64,000 bases of DNA from Phoronis australis. Taxonomy: Eukaryota; Phoronida; Phoronidae. The first letter of the stretch is position 1, and each line of letters opens with the position of its first letter. Positions 48,901-61,867 of the stretch are shown piece after piece. Below the pieces are notes generated by a model. It saw nothing but the letters and a program-made list of their open reading frames with translations. It ran no database searches and was not told where the DNA came from. The position numbers and the translations under genes are program-made. The DNA is taken from the NCBI GenBank assembly GCA_002633005.1, contig NMRA01000288.1:74300-138299 (forward strand), in the 5' to 3' direction.

Positions 48901-49379
48901 CGCGCTCAAATAAATTCACCAAACAACTAAAAAGTATAATCATTCACTCAAAATGCAGCGACCAGAGTAAAAATTTCAATTGTTTTCCAGTTTTGTACGA
49001 TGACACGCAATGTGGAATAAAAAAGTTTCGGTAGACAAATGTATATTTTAAATAGAATCAAGGTGCGCCAATAATCGGAGAACCACATGTCCCTAATTGC
49101 GGAACTTAAGCGCATACGTGTACGCTTATTATACGGGTCATTTTAGTGGAAATTTTGCTGAAAAACAGCATTGTTTAGCATGTAGGCGCATAAGCTTATT
49201 TATGAAGTTATACGGTAGACTTATTATGCCCATCTATAACTATGTCCCAGTAAAGCATTACTGTTCTGCTGCATACATTTTGTAAAGGCTGACGATAGTA
49301 ATTAGTAGTGATACTTTAAGTAAAGCTGGTGTCTGTAAGTCGCGTGTGTACACGTTTTTCATCAGAAAGCGCCGAAACA

Positions 49380-49448
49380 GCATTGACGTCAGTCCCTTTT
49401 GCTTAGACAAACAACGAGAGCGATTCACACACAAACGAAAAAGAGTTA
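49380..49448 (+). promoter_or_regulatory. Conserved upstream block with CRE-like site (copy C)
   Basis: Palindromic TGACGTCA at 49384-49391, then TTTTGCTTAGACAAACAAC and GATTCACACACAAACGA...AAGAGTT, matching copy B in order and spacing, about 210 bp before the ATG. Confidence 0.5.
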
Positions 49449-49600
49449 CTTAAATGAGGTTTTGTGTTTCTGAGGTGACATTGGACATCAAGTTAGCTGG
49501 AGTGGGATGACCACTGCGATTTTTATGAGTGGACACACTACGGAGGTCATCTATTATTTTGCATTGCGTCTGGTAAATTGAAAAGCCTTTTTAAGTGAAA

Positions 49601-49658
49601 ATGAATTTGCTGTTAGCAAGCATATTCATTCTTATGGAAATTCCGTCTTCCCACGAGC
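49601..49658 (+). CDS. Copy C exon 1, signal peptide
   Basis: MNLLLASIFILMEIPSSHE; donor C|GTGAGT, phase 1. Confidence 0.85.
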
Positions 49659-51049
49659 GTGAGTATGCGTCGTTTCCTATTTGAATTTCAAGTGAATTGT
49701 AAGACCTGGTGAATTTTAGACGACACTTAACAGTGTTCATTAACATAAACATATATATTTAAAAAGCTGCTAAATACTTGCTATTCGTCAAAAGATAACT
49801 TAAAGTACACCGCTTTCTGGTACAAAACCGGCAAGAAAAGTGATTTCGGAATTTGCAAGGAAATGGCAGTTCGTAAGTCTTGGAAACTATATGCTGGGTG
49901 TACAAAATGACACGCCGCCACGAGCCACTTTTCTTGGCCTGGGCGTAGTTGGTAGTCTCACTTGCGGCGAAAACGTCTTCACTTACGGAGTGAATTAAAT
50001 CCCACATTTCAGATCCATCCAACCTCAACGAGTAATGTCTTCAAAAGTCAACTTTTTACTAGGATAGGGTTGATAAGACCCATCCCTACCGTACTCGTAA
50101 AACACTCGTTTTCACTAAAGTAATTTTGTGACGGCTTGCGACATATTGCTTTTCTCGCAAGAACTTGATACACGGAACGCTGAGCTCCAGGTCCCAAGCA
50201 ACAAGTTCTTTATTCAAACGCACACATCACTTTAAATTTTAAGAAATAAACAATCATTTACTAATGCCAAAAATACATTTCTTTCCACAGGGAAGGAATT
50301 TGCGACTTCAACCTTTTTTGAATTGAAATTAGTTACAATAAACAACCAGGAATTTAACCGACAGATGTAATGCTTTAACATATAAAACTAAACCTCTAAC
50401 GGAAACTTAAAATGACACTAAACCCGGTTCTGACCTATTATCAGATATTAACACTGACTTTCACGTGCAGCTCTGATACGCCGTAAAATATAACAACTTC
50501 GTAAAATGTAACAGCTGTTACTTTTTACGTCATTGTTACGTTTTACGTTGCTAAGCCTCTTCTAAATGTAACAAGTAGTTACATTTCACGTTATTGCTAC
50601 ATTTTACGTAGAATGCTCATGCGAGAAATGTACCATTGTTACATTTTACGAAACCAATGCCATATCACAACGTTAATGACCAAAATCACGAGCAAGTGGT
50701 GCCTGGCATGATCGGGTTGCTCAAGTATTTTTGGACGAGGGCCAAAAATTTGGATACCTACCCATTTAAAAAGTTCGCTTGGACAAAAAGTTATCCATTT
50801 AGAGAGTAACTTTGTGAAAAAAAATCACATTTTTGCACAGTTCTGAAAAGGCGCCTTTTAGGTAGTATTTTGTTGAAAATGGCACCATTTCGGAGAGTAT
50901 TTTGCCGTGAAAAAAGACCCTTTGGAGCGGCACTTTTTGTGCACCTCTTCTATAGGAGTACCCTCCGGGCTGACGCGGCATGAATCTGGCTAACCATTAT
51001 CCTTATTACTGTTACTATTATTGTTATTATTATTATTAATATTATATAC

Positions 51050-51085
<36 letters not shown>

Positions 51086-54000
51086 TATTGTTATTGAATT
51101 TATTTAACGATCACAGAGTGCAATATACAAAATATATGGTTAGCAAAGTGCTATTACATTATGGTCCTCAACGATTTTGAAATCATCTCATTTATAGTTC
51201 CGTAATGGACAGCGAGTGATGTTTTAAAAGAATTTTATGGGGGTTCCTAGGTTCATCCTTAACGACATGAGAAACATCTTGACAGTAGTGAATGCCCAGT
51301 AGGCCTAATTTTTGGAGGTTGAGTTTGAAAATCCTGTTTAGATTTGATATTTTTTCTCTTTAAACATTTATTGGCTTACATCAAGAATTACAAAGCATGT
51401 ACAGTACAAGTCATGAAGTTCACACACACCTACACACACGCCACACTCACACCAGGGATAAATCAATGATTATGATAGAAATAAAGGAGCCATAGGGCTC
51501 CATCTGACGTTGAATTTATTTTATTCATAGTTTTTTAATAATTAATTTCTGCTGCCATGACAGCTTCAAAAATTCAATAAGAAAATGAACATGATTCATG
51601 TTGCATCCTCCTTGTGAAAATTCTTGTGTCATCGTGTCGCTTTTAATTCTGTCGTATTTTCCTTTCCAAATAGAAGTTAAAGATTAATTTTTGTAAAAGA
51701 GTTACTGTTTCCTTTTGGGGAGAAGGTAGCGAAGCAAACAGTTAAACAAGTTTTGGAAGACTAAAGGACGGTATCGTTTGTTATATAACTAATAAGACTA
51801 AAACGGTTAATTTTTCTAGTTAATTGACTTTCGAATCGAATTTTCCGTGAAAAGTTCTGTTGTGGTCATTTTTTCCGAAAAAGTACGATAAATATTAGCC
51901 AAAATACGTAGTCATTGTTTCTGCTATACTTACCAAGGGCAGCGTGTTTACTATAATGCCGCGGGAACACAAGTGAGCTGTGAGCGTCAATTGCAAGAAC
52001 ATTTTGACAATAACAAACTTGTTCCCTGGAAACTCCTTTCGTCTGGAATTGAAACTGTAGTTTTTGACAACTCTAAGTTGTAAGAGTTGTTAAGAAAGTC
52101 CTAGAGAGCCGCCTTTTTCAGACACGATAAGGCGCCTTTGTGGAGGCTGTACTAAGAGCAACTTGACCGATAACGTATTTGTGCTCAAATTTCCTAAAGA
52201 CGTGAAAGCTGCACAGAAATTGTACACCGTACGAGTGTGGAATGACAGTGTGGAGCATGCGATTCGGTCGGGAGCCGCCCTTTGTTTGGTACATTTCAAA
52301 AATAGTATTTCGAATAAACACAGAAGCGGCGTTACTATGAAAGGACTCGCCACCGTGTACGTGTATTTGCAAATTTTATGAATAACGTAAAAACTGTTTC
52401 CATTCTAGGGCGATCGAGTGATGCCAGGCCCTCATCCTCGGCCCAGATCGAGGGCCGCGCGACGACACGTAGGCTTAACGATTGCGTTTAGACCGTGGTC
52501 ATTTCATCATGGCAATAGTATATACAGCGGGTTTGACAAATAGTCGTTTAGCTAGCCACAGTCTTACGTGTACAATAAATAAATATGGCGGTTACTCGAA
52601 ACCCTTGTCGGGCTCGGGCGAGGACAAAAGAATCGCTTGTACTAACTATGTGTGGATTACGTGTATGTTTTTCACATTTGGGCAGATATCAACACAAAAG
52701 CATTGATCAAATGAAGAGAGATATTTAACATTCAGAAATATCTGCTCTCAACTCTCCAGAAGGAAGGGACTCCGCTCGACTTGGCTGCCGCACTTCTCGT
52801 GCAAGTGGGTCGAGTTCATACGGCCTCAAATCCGACGAAAGCTGGTTAAGTAATTAATTGTCTGATTCTTCTAATACTTGAGTGTGATGCCACTCTCCTC
52901 TATGTCCACATAACAGTTGTCCAGTTCTCGCTCAAAATCGCCCTCGTCTTCTAATCTGCTGTGTTCCTGCCGTTGCAATTGATTGTCAAGTGACCAAACG
53001 TCTTCCATCTATTACATCATTTGGCGGGAAACTATTTTTCTTCAAAACTAAAAAACCTAAACTTTTTTGGCATAAAAGTGCTTATTCAGTTTGATTTTAT
53101 GGCATTCGAGTTCATTTCATATTAACCCGCTGAAACCTCACAACTACGAAAATGCGTGGTGAGAACTCTTTAAGGTGACGGTGGTCAGTGAAGAAAATGA
53201 TGTGACGGCGGCGAGCGAGAACTGTGACCATCAGGAGAGATGAAGATATATATGATGACTGGGGACGAGGGAAATTTGTGGAAACGGGAATATGATAGCT
53301 CAGATCATCAGGACTTATAAGTTTTCTCCAGCAAGCAGTTTGGGAGAAACCTTAACCTGCGATGCGGCCGTTTCGGGGAGATATTGAACGAATGTTTTAT
53401 GCCCCCAGAAAAACAGAAGGTATTGAATAAATTTCAATCACATTGCGCGACCCCTTGACGCGTGTGTACTGTAAAGTTTGCGCCTAGCTGTCACCTGAAA
53501 ATAAATTTGCGCGTTGATATTTCAATTCTGTCTAAACAAAAGTTTCCATTAGCCTGCCAATTTTATTAAGCAACACTGTGACCTCGTTTACTTTGCAAAC
53601 TCGTTATACCAACAAACGCTGGAGTGTTTTGTAATGGTTTGAATTCACAATGGTTTTCAAAATAGAACATTCTACAGTACTGGAACCTGGTTTACTTTCT
53701 TACAATGAATATTAAATGATACCTACAATTTAATTTTGAGTCGGTACATTTCGGAATATCATATCACTTGCTTTAAAAGAATAATTAACCGTGACCAAAG
53801 TTGACCAAGCCACTGGATACCACAAACTGGGTTTTACTACAGCTTCTGCAGGAAATGTTCGTGGAATCCTCTTTAAGACTTTTGGTTGTATCCGGAGGGA
53901 GGATACCCCTTGCCCCTCGAAATGGTGGCAGCGGTGGTGGCGGTGCAGTGGCAGAAGTGATATTTGTGGTAGCAGAACGTTATCAGTATCGCTTGCAGTA

Positions 54001-57000
54001 TCAGTAAGAGTAGCATTATCAAGTGGCAGTAGCAGTGTATGGCAGAAGTGATATTTGTAGTAGCAGAACGTTATCAGTATCGCTTGCAGTATCAGTAAGA
54101 GTAGCATTATCAAGTGGCAGTAGCTGCAGTGTATGGCAGAAGCAGTATCAGCCATTAACATGTAGTACTAATAGGAGTGGTCATCACCATCATTATTATT
54201 ATTACTATTGTCATTGTTTATGGTATTAGAATTTCTACCTATTTTAAGGAATAGGACGGTCCAATGTTACACAGCCACATGTATTGCAGTATTTACTCAC
54301 AATGTTGCAACATTCATCAAGCAATTCTCTAGCCTCGTTTTCGCCGCACTGGAGTTTCTAGTGTTATTTGTTGGTGCCTAGCTTTTTAAATTTTTTCTCA
54401 AGTCCGTCAGAACAAAGAAGATATCAATCTGGGGCAGTCCTAGTCACACAGGATAAAAGTAATTCTTTGAAAGCCAAAAATGTAGACGTGTATAATTTCT
54501 ACAGTTCCAGATAACAAAGGGACAGAATTCATGATAGGTTTTGGGGAAAATACGCCAACAAACAAAGACCTAGAGCTGTTCATAACTACGCCGTACACAG
54601 ACGGGCCTGTCAGCGTGACCGTGAGCGTACCGCTAAATGCAGCAATATCTGTTCACCAGGTAAGAAACATTTTATGGGATATTTTTTTTGTTATTCATGT
54701 GTAGGTTTTTGTTTAAATCCGCTATATACCATGTAGTGCTTTTGTGTCAAAAAACCACCGTGTTTTCGCTTCCTAGCAAAGGATTGTGTTACATGGTTAT
54801 TGATTATCAGAAGAAAGAAACACGCACTCATTCCGATTTGCCAATGTTAAGACATGCATTACAAAAATCTCCCGTTTGCTTTCAACTAAGTACGACAGCG
54901 GTTTTCAAATTCAGGCTAGATACAGACATCAATCTACCCTATAATTAAACGTCCCAGTGGTCGTTTACCCAGCATTATGACTCGCAAGGAATCCAATTTT
55001 AGAAGTCAGCCAGCTCCAAAAATCACCAATTTTATTCTACGATGAATCAGTTCATTTTCGCCAGGTTTTTGCCGTGAATTATTCGATAATGGGGCAATTA
55101 ATGCGTTCCATGTTCCAACAAAAAGACCTCTGATACATAAAAGTACTGGGCTGGCGTACTGGGGGGAGGGGGGGGGGGTTACTATGCGTGAACTTGAAAT
55201 CCTGCTAAATCTCAAGATCGTGTATGCGTGGACTTGGAATACAGAGAAAACTTGACAAGTTCACTGAAATAATCACATTCACGTTGATAAAAAATTGAAC
55301 TGCGCTAAATCAAATTACGTTTTCTGTTAATAAAATAACCTAAATTTCAACCAATCTATTTCAACTATTGGCGATCTTATTCACTAAACAATAATTGATT
55401 CAACCATTCACATATTTCTCCGATTCTTTGACACAAGTTACGCTAAAGGTGAAAACGATTGATCATAATTACAAAAATTCTTTCTACTAAACAAAAAATT
55501 TCACTCGACTGCCCAAATGAATATTCAATTCCAAGTTCACGCATACGCCATCTTGAGACTAAGCAGGATTCAAAGCTCACGCACAGCACTTCTGCTCAAA
55601 TTCAGATAAAAATTCTGGCAGCGGAAAAACATTGGAAAGATATACAACAGTGGCGTGAAATTGCGGGAGTAGGGGAGATTCAGGGTGACCGAGGGGATTG
55701 GTGGCGACCGGACGGTGTGAAACTGGTTGCCGGCAAAGGTGTATCATGCGGCCCCCAAACAGCCAAGTCCAGTTACGTCTATGTTTATATTATCACTCCC
55801 AATCAACAGGACTGCTGGTGACAGCTTTTCTAGTAAAAGTCTGTTGACGAAGTACACGGTGTCGTGAAATGGGGCGAGATTCTAATGCATCATTGGAAAC
55901 ACTTTGAGTATTTTCGCAGCATAAAATTTCCCGTCAAAGGTGAAGGTTATCCAGTTTGATAGCCACTCGACTTGCAGTCTGGCTGAAGTCCGCCCATGTG
56001 CAGATTATGTTCACCTTGGGCAATTTAAGGTTACAGAAGTAGCCAAAGTATTTTAAGTGGATTTGCTTACGTGTACAACGCCATCTATTGAGAAATGTCT
56101 TCTTTGTGGCATACAGTATACCTTTCAGCCACAGAAATAGATCGACTTAGCTGTTGTATTCCAAGCAAATTTGGAGTTTTGACACACACATACAAGATAA
56201 CAAGGCATCAAAGAAAACACGAAAACGATTCATTTCAAATTTCCAGCTCACTCTTGAACAAGTGTTTACGACAAATGTCCAAACTAAGACATGCGCACTG
56301 ATGCCCACGGATGGATTTCTGTGTCGTTTATCACCTTTTCACAGGGCTAATATCTTGTAGAAGTGGTGCTGTGACGGAGGGTTCCAGTCCAAGTAAACTA
56401 CTTCCTTTCATTCTCACTTTTCTGATCTAATAATTCTGCCGAACAGCCGTGGGTATGCTACCTGAATTTAAACGAACACCGAAGGCACAGTGGTCGTACA
56501 GGGGAAAGCCGTTTCCAAATCTGCCAGCCTTAAAGGCTTCGTCATCTGTTGCCACATTGATAGAAAAACACTTACTAGCCAAACACAATAAATATCCAGC
56601 GAGAGGATAAGGACATACAGTTGCAGACCCAACGAAAAACCAAACTGCGGCAAGGGGCACCACCGTCAATAGTCAGAGCAGTAATCTAAAAATTTATCTG
56701 ATTGGGTCAGACCCTCCTAAAAAGCAACGTTAGTCGTGGTTTTCTCAGCAGTTTAACATTTGCCAATTTCGTAATGATCCAAGGAGCAATTTGGTAGGTA
56801 GAGAGGTGCATGCCAAATCAGGCTTGTAAATAACAAGAATACCACTAAATACGACGAATCCGTTCTTAACTTCCGTGAACAGTTGTCAACTCTTGAGACA
56901 CATCGATAAACATTACAAGCTTAAACATTGTGACGTCAAGGACAGAAAAGGGTAATTATTTAAAGGGTTTGGTTTCTGAAAATGAATTCCTCGGGAAAAG

Positions 57001-60000
57001 TTAGCGCTGAATTTTTCTTTCGCAGACGAAACAAACATAAAAACTAACAAAAAAGCTGCAATGGGTTTTTTATTTCTTGACAACAGTTTTGAGGTACTTT
57101 TGAGGTACTGGAAGGTGTCGTCGTCTGCTTAATAGACACAGTTTTACTAAGTTTAGAAAACCAACCAAGGAAATCCAAAGACACATATACAAATGCGTAA
57201 AAAACTGTAACTGCCATTACATGGGCGGCGCACCATAGGGGGCTGGGGGGGGGGGCTATAGCCTCACTTTTTTCAGTGCTACGCCGCCCATGCATTAGGG
57301 GTCACAGAGGTAGTCCGATCGGTCCGACATCTGTCGACAACTTCATGAAAACACGTTTATTAAATCTCATTAGTGGATTAGAATACACAGCAGCGTACGG
57401 ACAGACGGACGAACGCCCGGAAACAGATGACGGCATAGTGCACTTAGTGATCTTATTGCAAACCCTAAATCGGGAATTCATAAAAGTAGGTCTGAAATGC
57501 AGAAAGGGAGTTTTTGAAATATTCTCTAAGTCTATCGTTTAACGGTGTTACTTAGGTGGCTGTTTCCAAAGGGACAATACGAAAAGTATCTTTGCCGAAC
57601 TCTCTACGGATGACTGGTTCAGGAACTTACACTGGAGTTCAAAACGTTGGCATTCTCATCACCTCCACGCAGGAGATAGTAGTTTACGGCTCGAACAAAG
57701 AGATACGCAGCTGCGATGCGTTTATGGCCATTCCTACTGACGTATTGGGGAAAGATTACTACGTGCCGTCTTGGCCAAGAACGGAAGACAAGTACCCACA
57801 AGCTTCGCAACTGGGTAAGCGATTAGCTGATGGGTTAAATTGGCGATAGCTCGCTTTCTGTCACAAAAATCAGGTTTTGGATTATCTCCCTTACTGTCAA
57901 GAAATTGGTGAAATTAGAGGTGAATTTGCGGCTTCAAAAGAACTGTCAGTTATTTATTGACTGAGAACAGTCTCTACAATTTGGCTTTCCACGGTGTGTT
58001 CACAGGCACAACAACATTAGGTCAAACTAAATACTGAGACACTTAAACAACTGCTGTCCAGTGTGGTTCCTCACCAGGCACTTTAGGAACAACTCAAAGC
58101 ATGTCAATTCCAGAGTATTTTGCGTCTCACATTTTATCTCCGACTGCAACACGTTCACTAGTTACATTTGTTGACATTGACACCAATGAATCAATGCCAT
58201 TAGTGACTCCATACATGTATTTTCCTAGTGCAATCACCAAAATTCACTTCAACAAATTCCCATGCTCGTCAGGCCACCCACAACATTTCCAAAACGCTTA
58301 CATCAACAAAAAACATCTGCAGTAGAGACAGAGCACTCTGATTAGATACAAGCAAAATAGGTCAACATTTCCAGGGTCCTTCGAAATTCCTTCCGTTTCT
58401 CCTAATCATCAATTACAACCACACATGCACAGTTATGTGATTTAAGTAATTAAATGTTGGTTTCAAAATGAGTTTAATTACAGACCGGAGTCAACCATGT
58501 CTAGGATTTCATCATGTCAGGTCGAATTGGAGCCAGCTCGTCACGATCGCGAATTACGGTCACGAGCCTCTCTGTGACGGCGTGTTCTCTGCTTTTAATG
58601 CTGTAGATTTTAGTTGCGGTAAGCGTTCACTGACCTAACGAGCAAGCGCAATGGTTGACGTGAATGGGGAGAGTCGGCCGAGACGCTCTACCGTGAATGT
58701 TAAAACATTCAGTTAAAAAACAGGAGGTCGAACTAATTGTATTTATTTGTGTTGATATTTACAAATGTGACCAATAACCTGTTGCAGTCGGAGATAAAAT
58801 TACTCCCAAACTGATATGCCTTGAGATCTTCAAGAAGTGCCTGCTGGGTGGACATACTGAATAGTAGTTGTATAGCTTTCTCTATTGTAGTATCATCTTA
58901 GGCGGCTGATAAGAGGGCCTGTTGTGTGTAATTACTGTGCACCGAGCACGTACTTACAGAATAACGAACCGTCGTTCTTTGCAAGTTCAGAAACCTTCTC
59001 TCTTATGATCGAGGAACAAGTTGAGTCAAATTTTATTGCGGTCAAATTTCCCAGAAGGCGGGTTTATAGCCGATTTAGAAGAACACTAAACCCTGTTTTG
59101 TCGTTTAGAAGGATCACTTGTAACGTGATGAGATTGAGGAAGAGACGGAGGAATGGAAGGAGGATGACGATGATGACGAGGTGGAGGAATGGTGCAGAAG
59201 AATGACGGCGTTGATGATGAGGAGGAAGAGGAGACGGTACAGGATGACGATGAGGATTATGGTGATGACGAAGAATGAGATGAGGAGGTGACGCAGCATA
59301 CGGACGAAGAGGAAGCTGGAGAGGAAGATGGCGACGTTAATGATGATGACAATGACGGAAATGGCATAACACAAATAAGCTTTGTCTTCGTTTAAGGTGT
59401 GATTGGAGTAGAAGACAAGACGACAGTAACTCTCACTCTCCCATTACACGTTAACAGTATTACCCTGGCTACGGGAAAAAGCGGCGATGGTTATACTTAC
59501 ACTACGTTCAGTGCCGGTTCAAGTTTGAGCGTAGAACTTAACAGAGGACAAACTTACCAGGTATATTCACGTTTTTGTACTTAAAAGAGCATTTTGTGTC
59601 AGACATTGCAACAGTTGCTCAGTATTTTTTTCATCAAAAGCAGTTCAATTTTTACTTGAATAGTTTTTATTGTGCTAAGCATTTATGACAAGTGATACAC
59701 GATCTAATTACGTAAGATCAGGTTCTCCATTAGAAATTACATCAATGTGTTTTCTCCAGGGATGTAAAAAAGCTTTGAGTTCACGTATTATTTAAAACGT
59801 CAATAAAAATTCCCATTTGCACGTCATTCCTTGTTCTTTTAGCTCCAGTCCAACGATGATTTAACCTCCACTCGTGTCCAGTCAGACAAACCAGTTGCCG
59901 TCATGTCAGGCAGCAAGCGTACATCTATTGCTAAGACAGGACGTTCTTCTGATCACATAGAGGAAATGATTCCGCCGACGTTGTCTTGGGGAAAATACTT

Positions 60001-61833
60001 CATAACAGCACCCTTTGCCGAAAGAACTGGCGGTGACATCTTTCGAATATTAGGTAAGACCACGCTACAAGATAAGTGGAACAGATCCGGCCTTCTACCA
60101 GTAGATTACAAGGTGTTTTTAAATGACATATTAACAATGACATCCGTTTGTATCTTTAAATACATCGCCCTAGCATATATTTTTTCTGCAAGCGACGCCT
60201 TAGTTGTCCGTTAAATGAACATCTTGTAAAACGTTACAAAGGAATCCATAAAACAATAATCAATCCTAAAACAATTCATTTAGTTTCAAAATTTGTTCGA
60301 CTGAAGCTTGTGTTCATAGACGATCTGTCTACGAACCAGTAACCGTTCGAGTCAGTTTATACTAAATGTTTGTTCTTTCACTGACAAAGAATAGAATGAA
60401 GTATTTACAAATGATATTGTAGCTCGTTTTTGTAACCAAAATGCATTTACAGCTTCCGTCGATAACACTGAGGTTCAACTAACGTCAACACTTTACAAAA
60501 CCACCACAAAGGAGACGCTGAGATTAGGAAGGTTTAAAGAGCTAGATGTGCCGTCCACTGAATTTTACTACATATCAGCTTCAGATCCAGTACTGGTTGT
60601 TCAATATTCCAAAACAAGTACGTATGCAAGATTTCATAAATGGATATTCTGATTTTGTTACGCCGCAAAAAACACTGTCCTACTTTAAGCTGGGAACCAA
60701 TTTGGTTATGCTGTAAAAGTAACATGGTAAGCATTCGCAGCACGTCAGCAAAATAAATATGGAGATTATGATCGTCACCAATAAGCATCGTGAAGTAATC
60801 CAATTCTAAGTATTCAATTTCAGGTAGAGTTGACAGAAAACCCAGCGACCCTTTTATGACTCTCATTGTACCCGTGGAGCAATTTTCCAAAGACTACACT
60901 TTCGCAACACCAGAAGCCGTGCAGGCGCCATATCAAAACTACGTCGCCATCACTTGCAAAACTGTTGAATGCAGCGAACTTTATTTAGATGGCAGTCCTA
61001 TAACGGGTGCAAATTTCTCGACAAAATGGACCTTAATTCACGGGCCGCAAGCTTTATTGTCTGTTGGCATCGTTTTGATAAGCCATGGGACTCACACTTT
61101 AAGTCACCCCGACCCAACAGTCGTTTACGGTATTCAAGTTTACGGACAGGTGAAGTTTGAATCTTACGGATTCCCTGGAGGTATGTTGATATCTCCACTG
61201 TACAGTGCGTGTGTCCCGACTAGTGTTGTGGTCAATGATGGATTCGACAACGACTGTGACGGTAAAATAGACGAAGAACTAGCTGATGGTTTGGACAACG
61301 ACGGCGACGGGAATATAGATGAGGATACGGCTCAGCAGGTAAATCCGTTATTCATGGCATTCACTACGACTCCTACACCGTTACCCTCAACAATATCGAC
61401 TACGACATTCCAACCTATAACAATGTCGACAACCATGTCACTGTCTACGACAACAACGACCACGACATGGCTACCGACAACAACTTCGACTATGACATCG
61501 CTGCCTACAACAACATCAACCGCGACATCGTTGTTGACAACAAGACCAACGACTACGACATCACTACTCGCAACTACGACACCGATATTAACCAAAACCG
61601 CGTCAACCACCAGAGATTCTTCGCCATCGACAACAATAACGACCAAACTGCTACCACCAATTTCGACAACGCTACACACAAAAACAACTGTGAATCCAAC
61701 GTCAACTGCCACGAAAACAACAATGAGCACCACGCGGCTATCATCAACAAACAGAACAAAGTCATTTTTCGTGACAACATCTGAGAAACAGACATCTTCA
61801 AAGTTTCAAACAATGCTCACGTCTTCGCTGTTG

Positions 61834-61867
<34 letters not shown>

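Larger units (their letters stand above)
45838..49600. other. B-C intergenic region
   Basis: No gene supported. A minus-strand stretch at about 47460-47620 (TTGGCGACCGGGTGGGGTGA in reverse) weakly resembles + strand sequence at about 55640-55760, suggesting a dispersed repeat. The copy C promoter block is at 49380-49448. Confidence 0.5.
49659..54504 (+). other. Intron 1 of copy C (4.8 kb)
   Basis: Far longer than intron 1 of copy B (0.8 kb). Contains a cluster of CGTAAAATGTAACA palindromes, a TTA microsatellite and a 91-bp tandem duplication. A small frame at 52163-52381 has no recognisable domain. Confidence 0.7.

Noticed and set aside
50480-50660. CRISPR array
   Set aside because: Motifs alternate in orientation with irregular spacers, and the context is an animal intron.
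52163-52381. 72-codon frame in copy C intron 1
   Set aside because: Short, no domain, no homologous segment in copies A or B, and overlapped by minus-strand frames.
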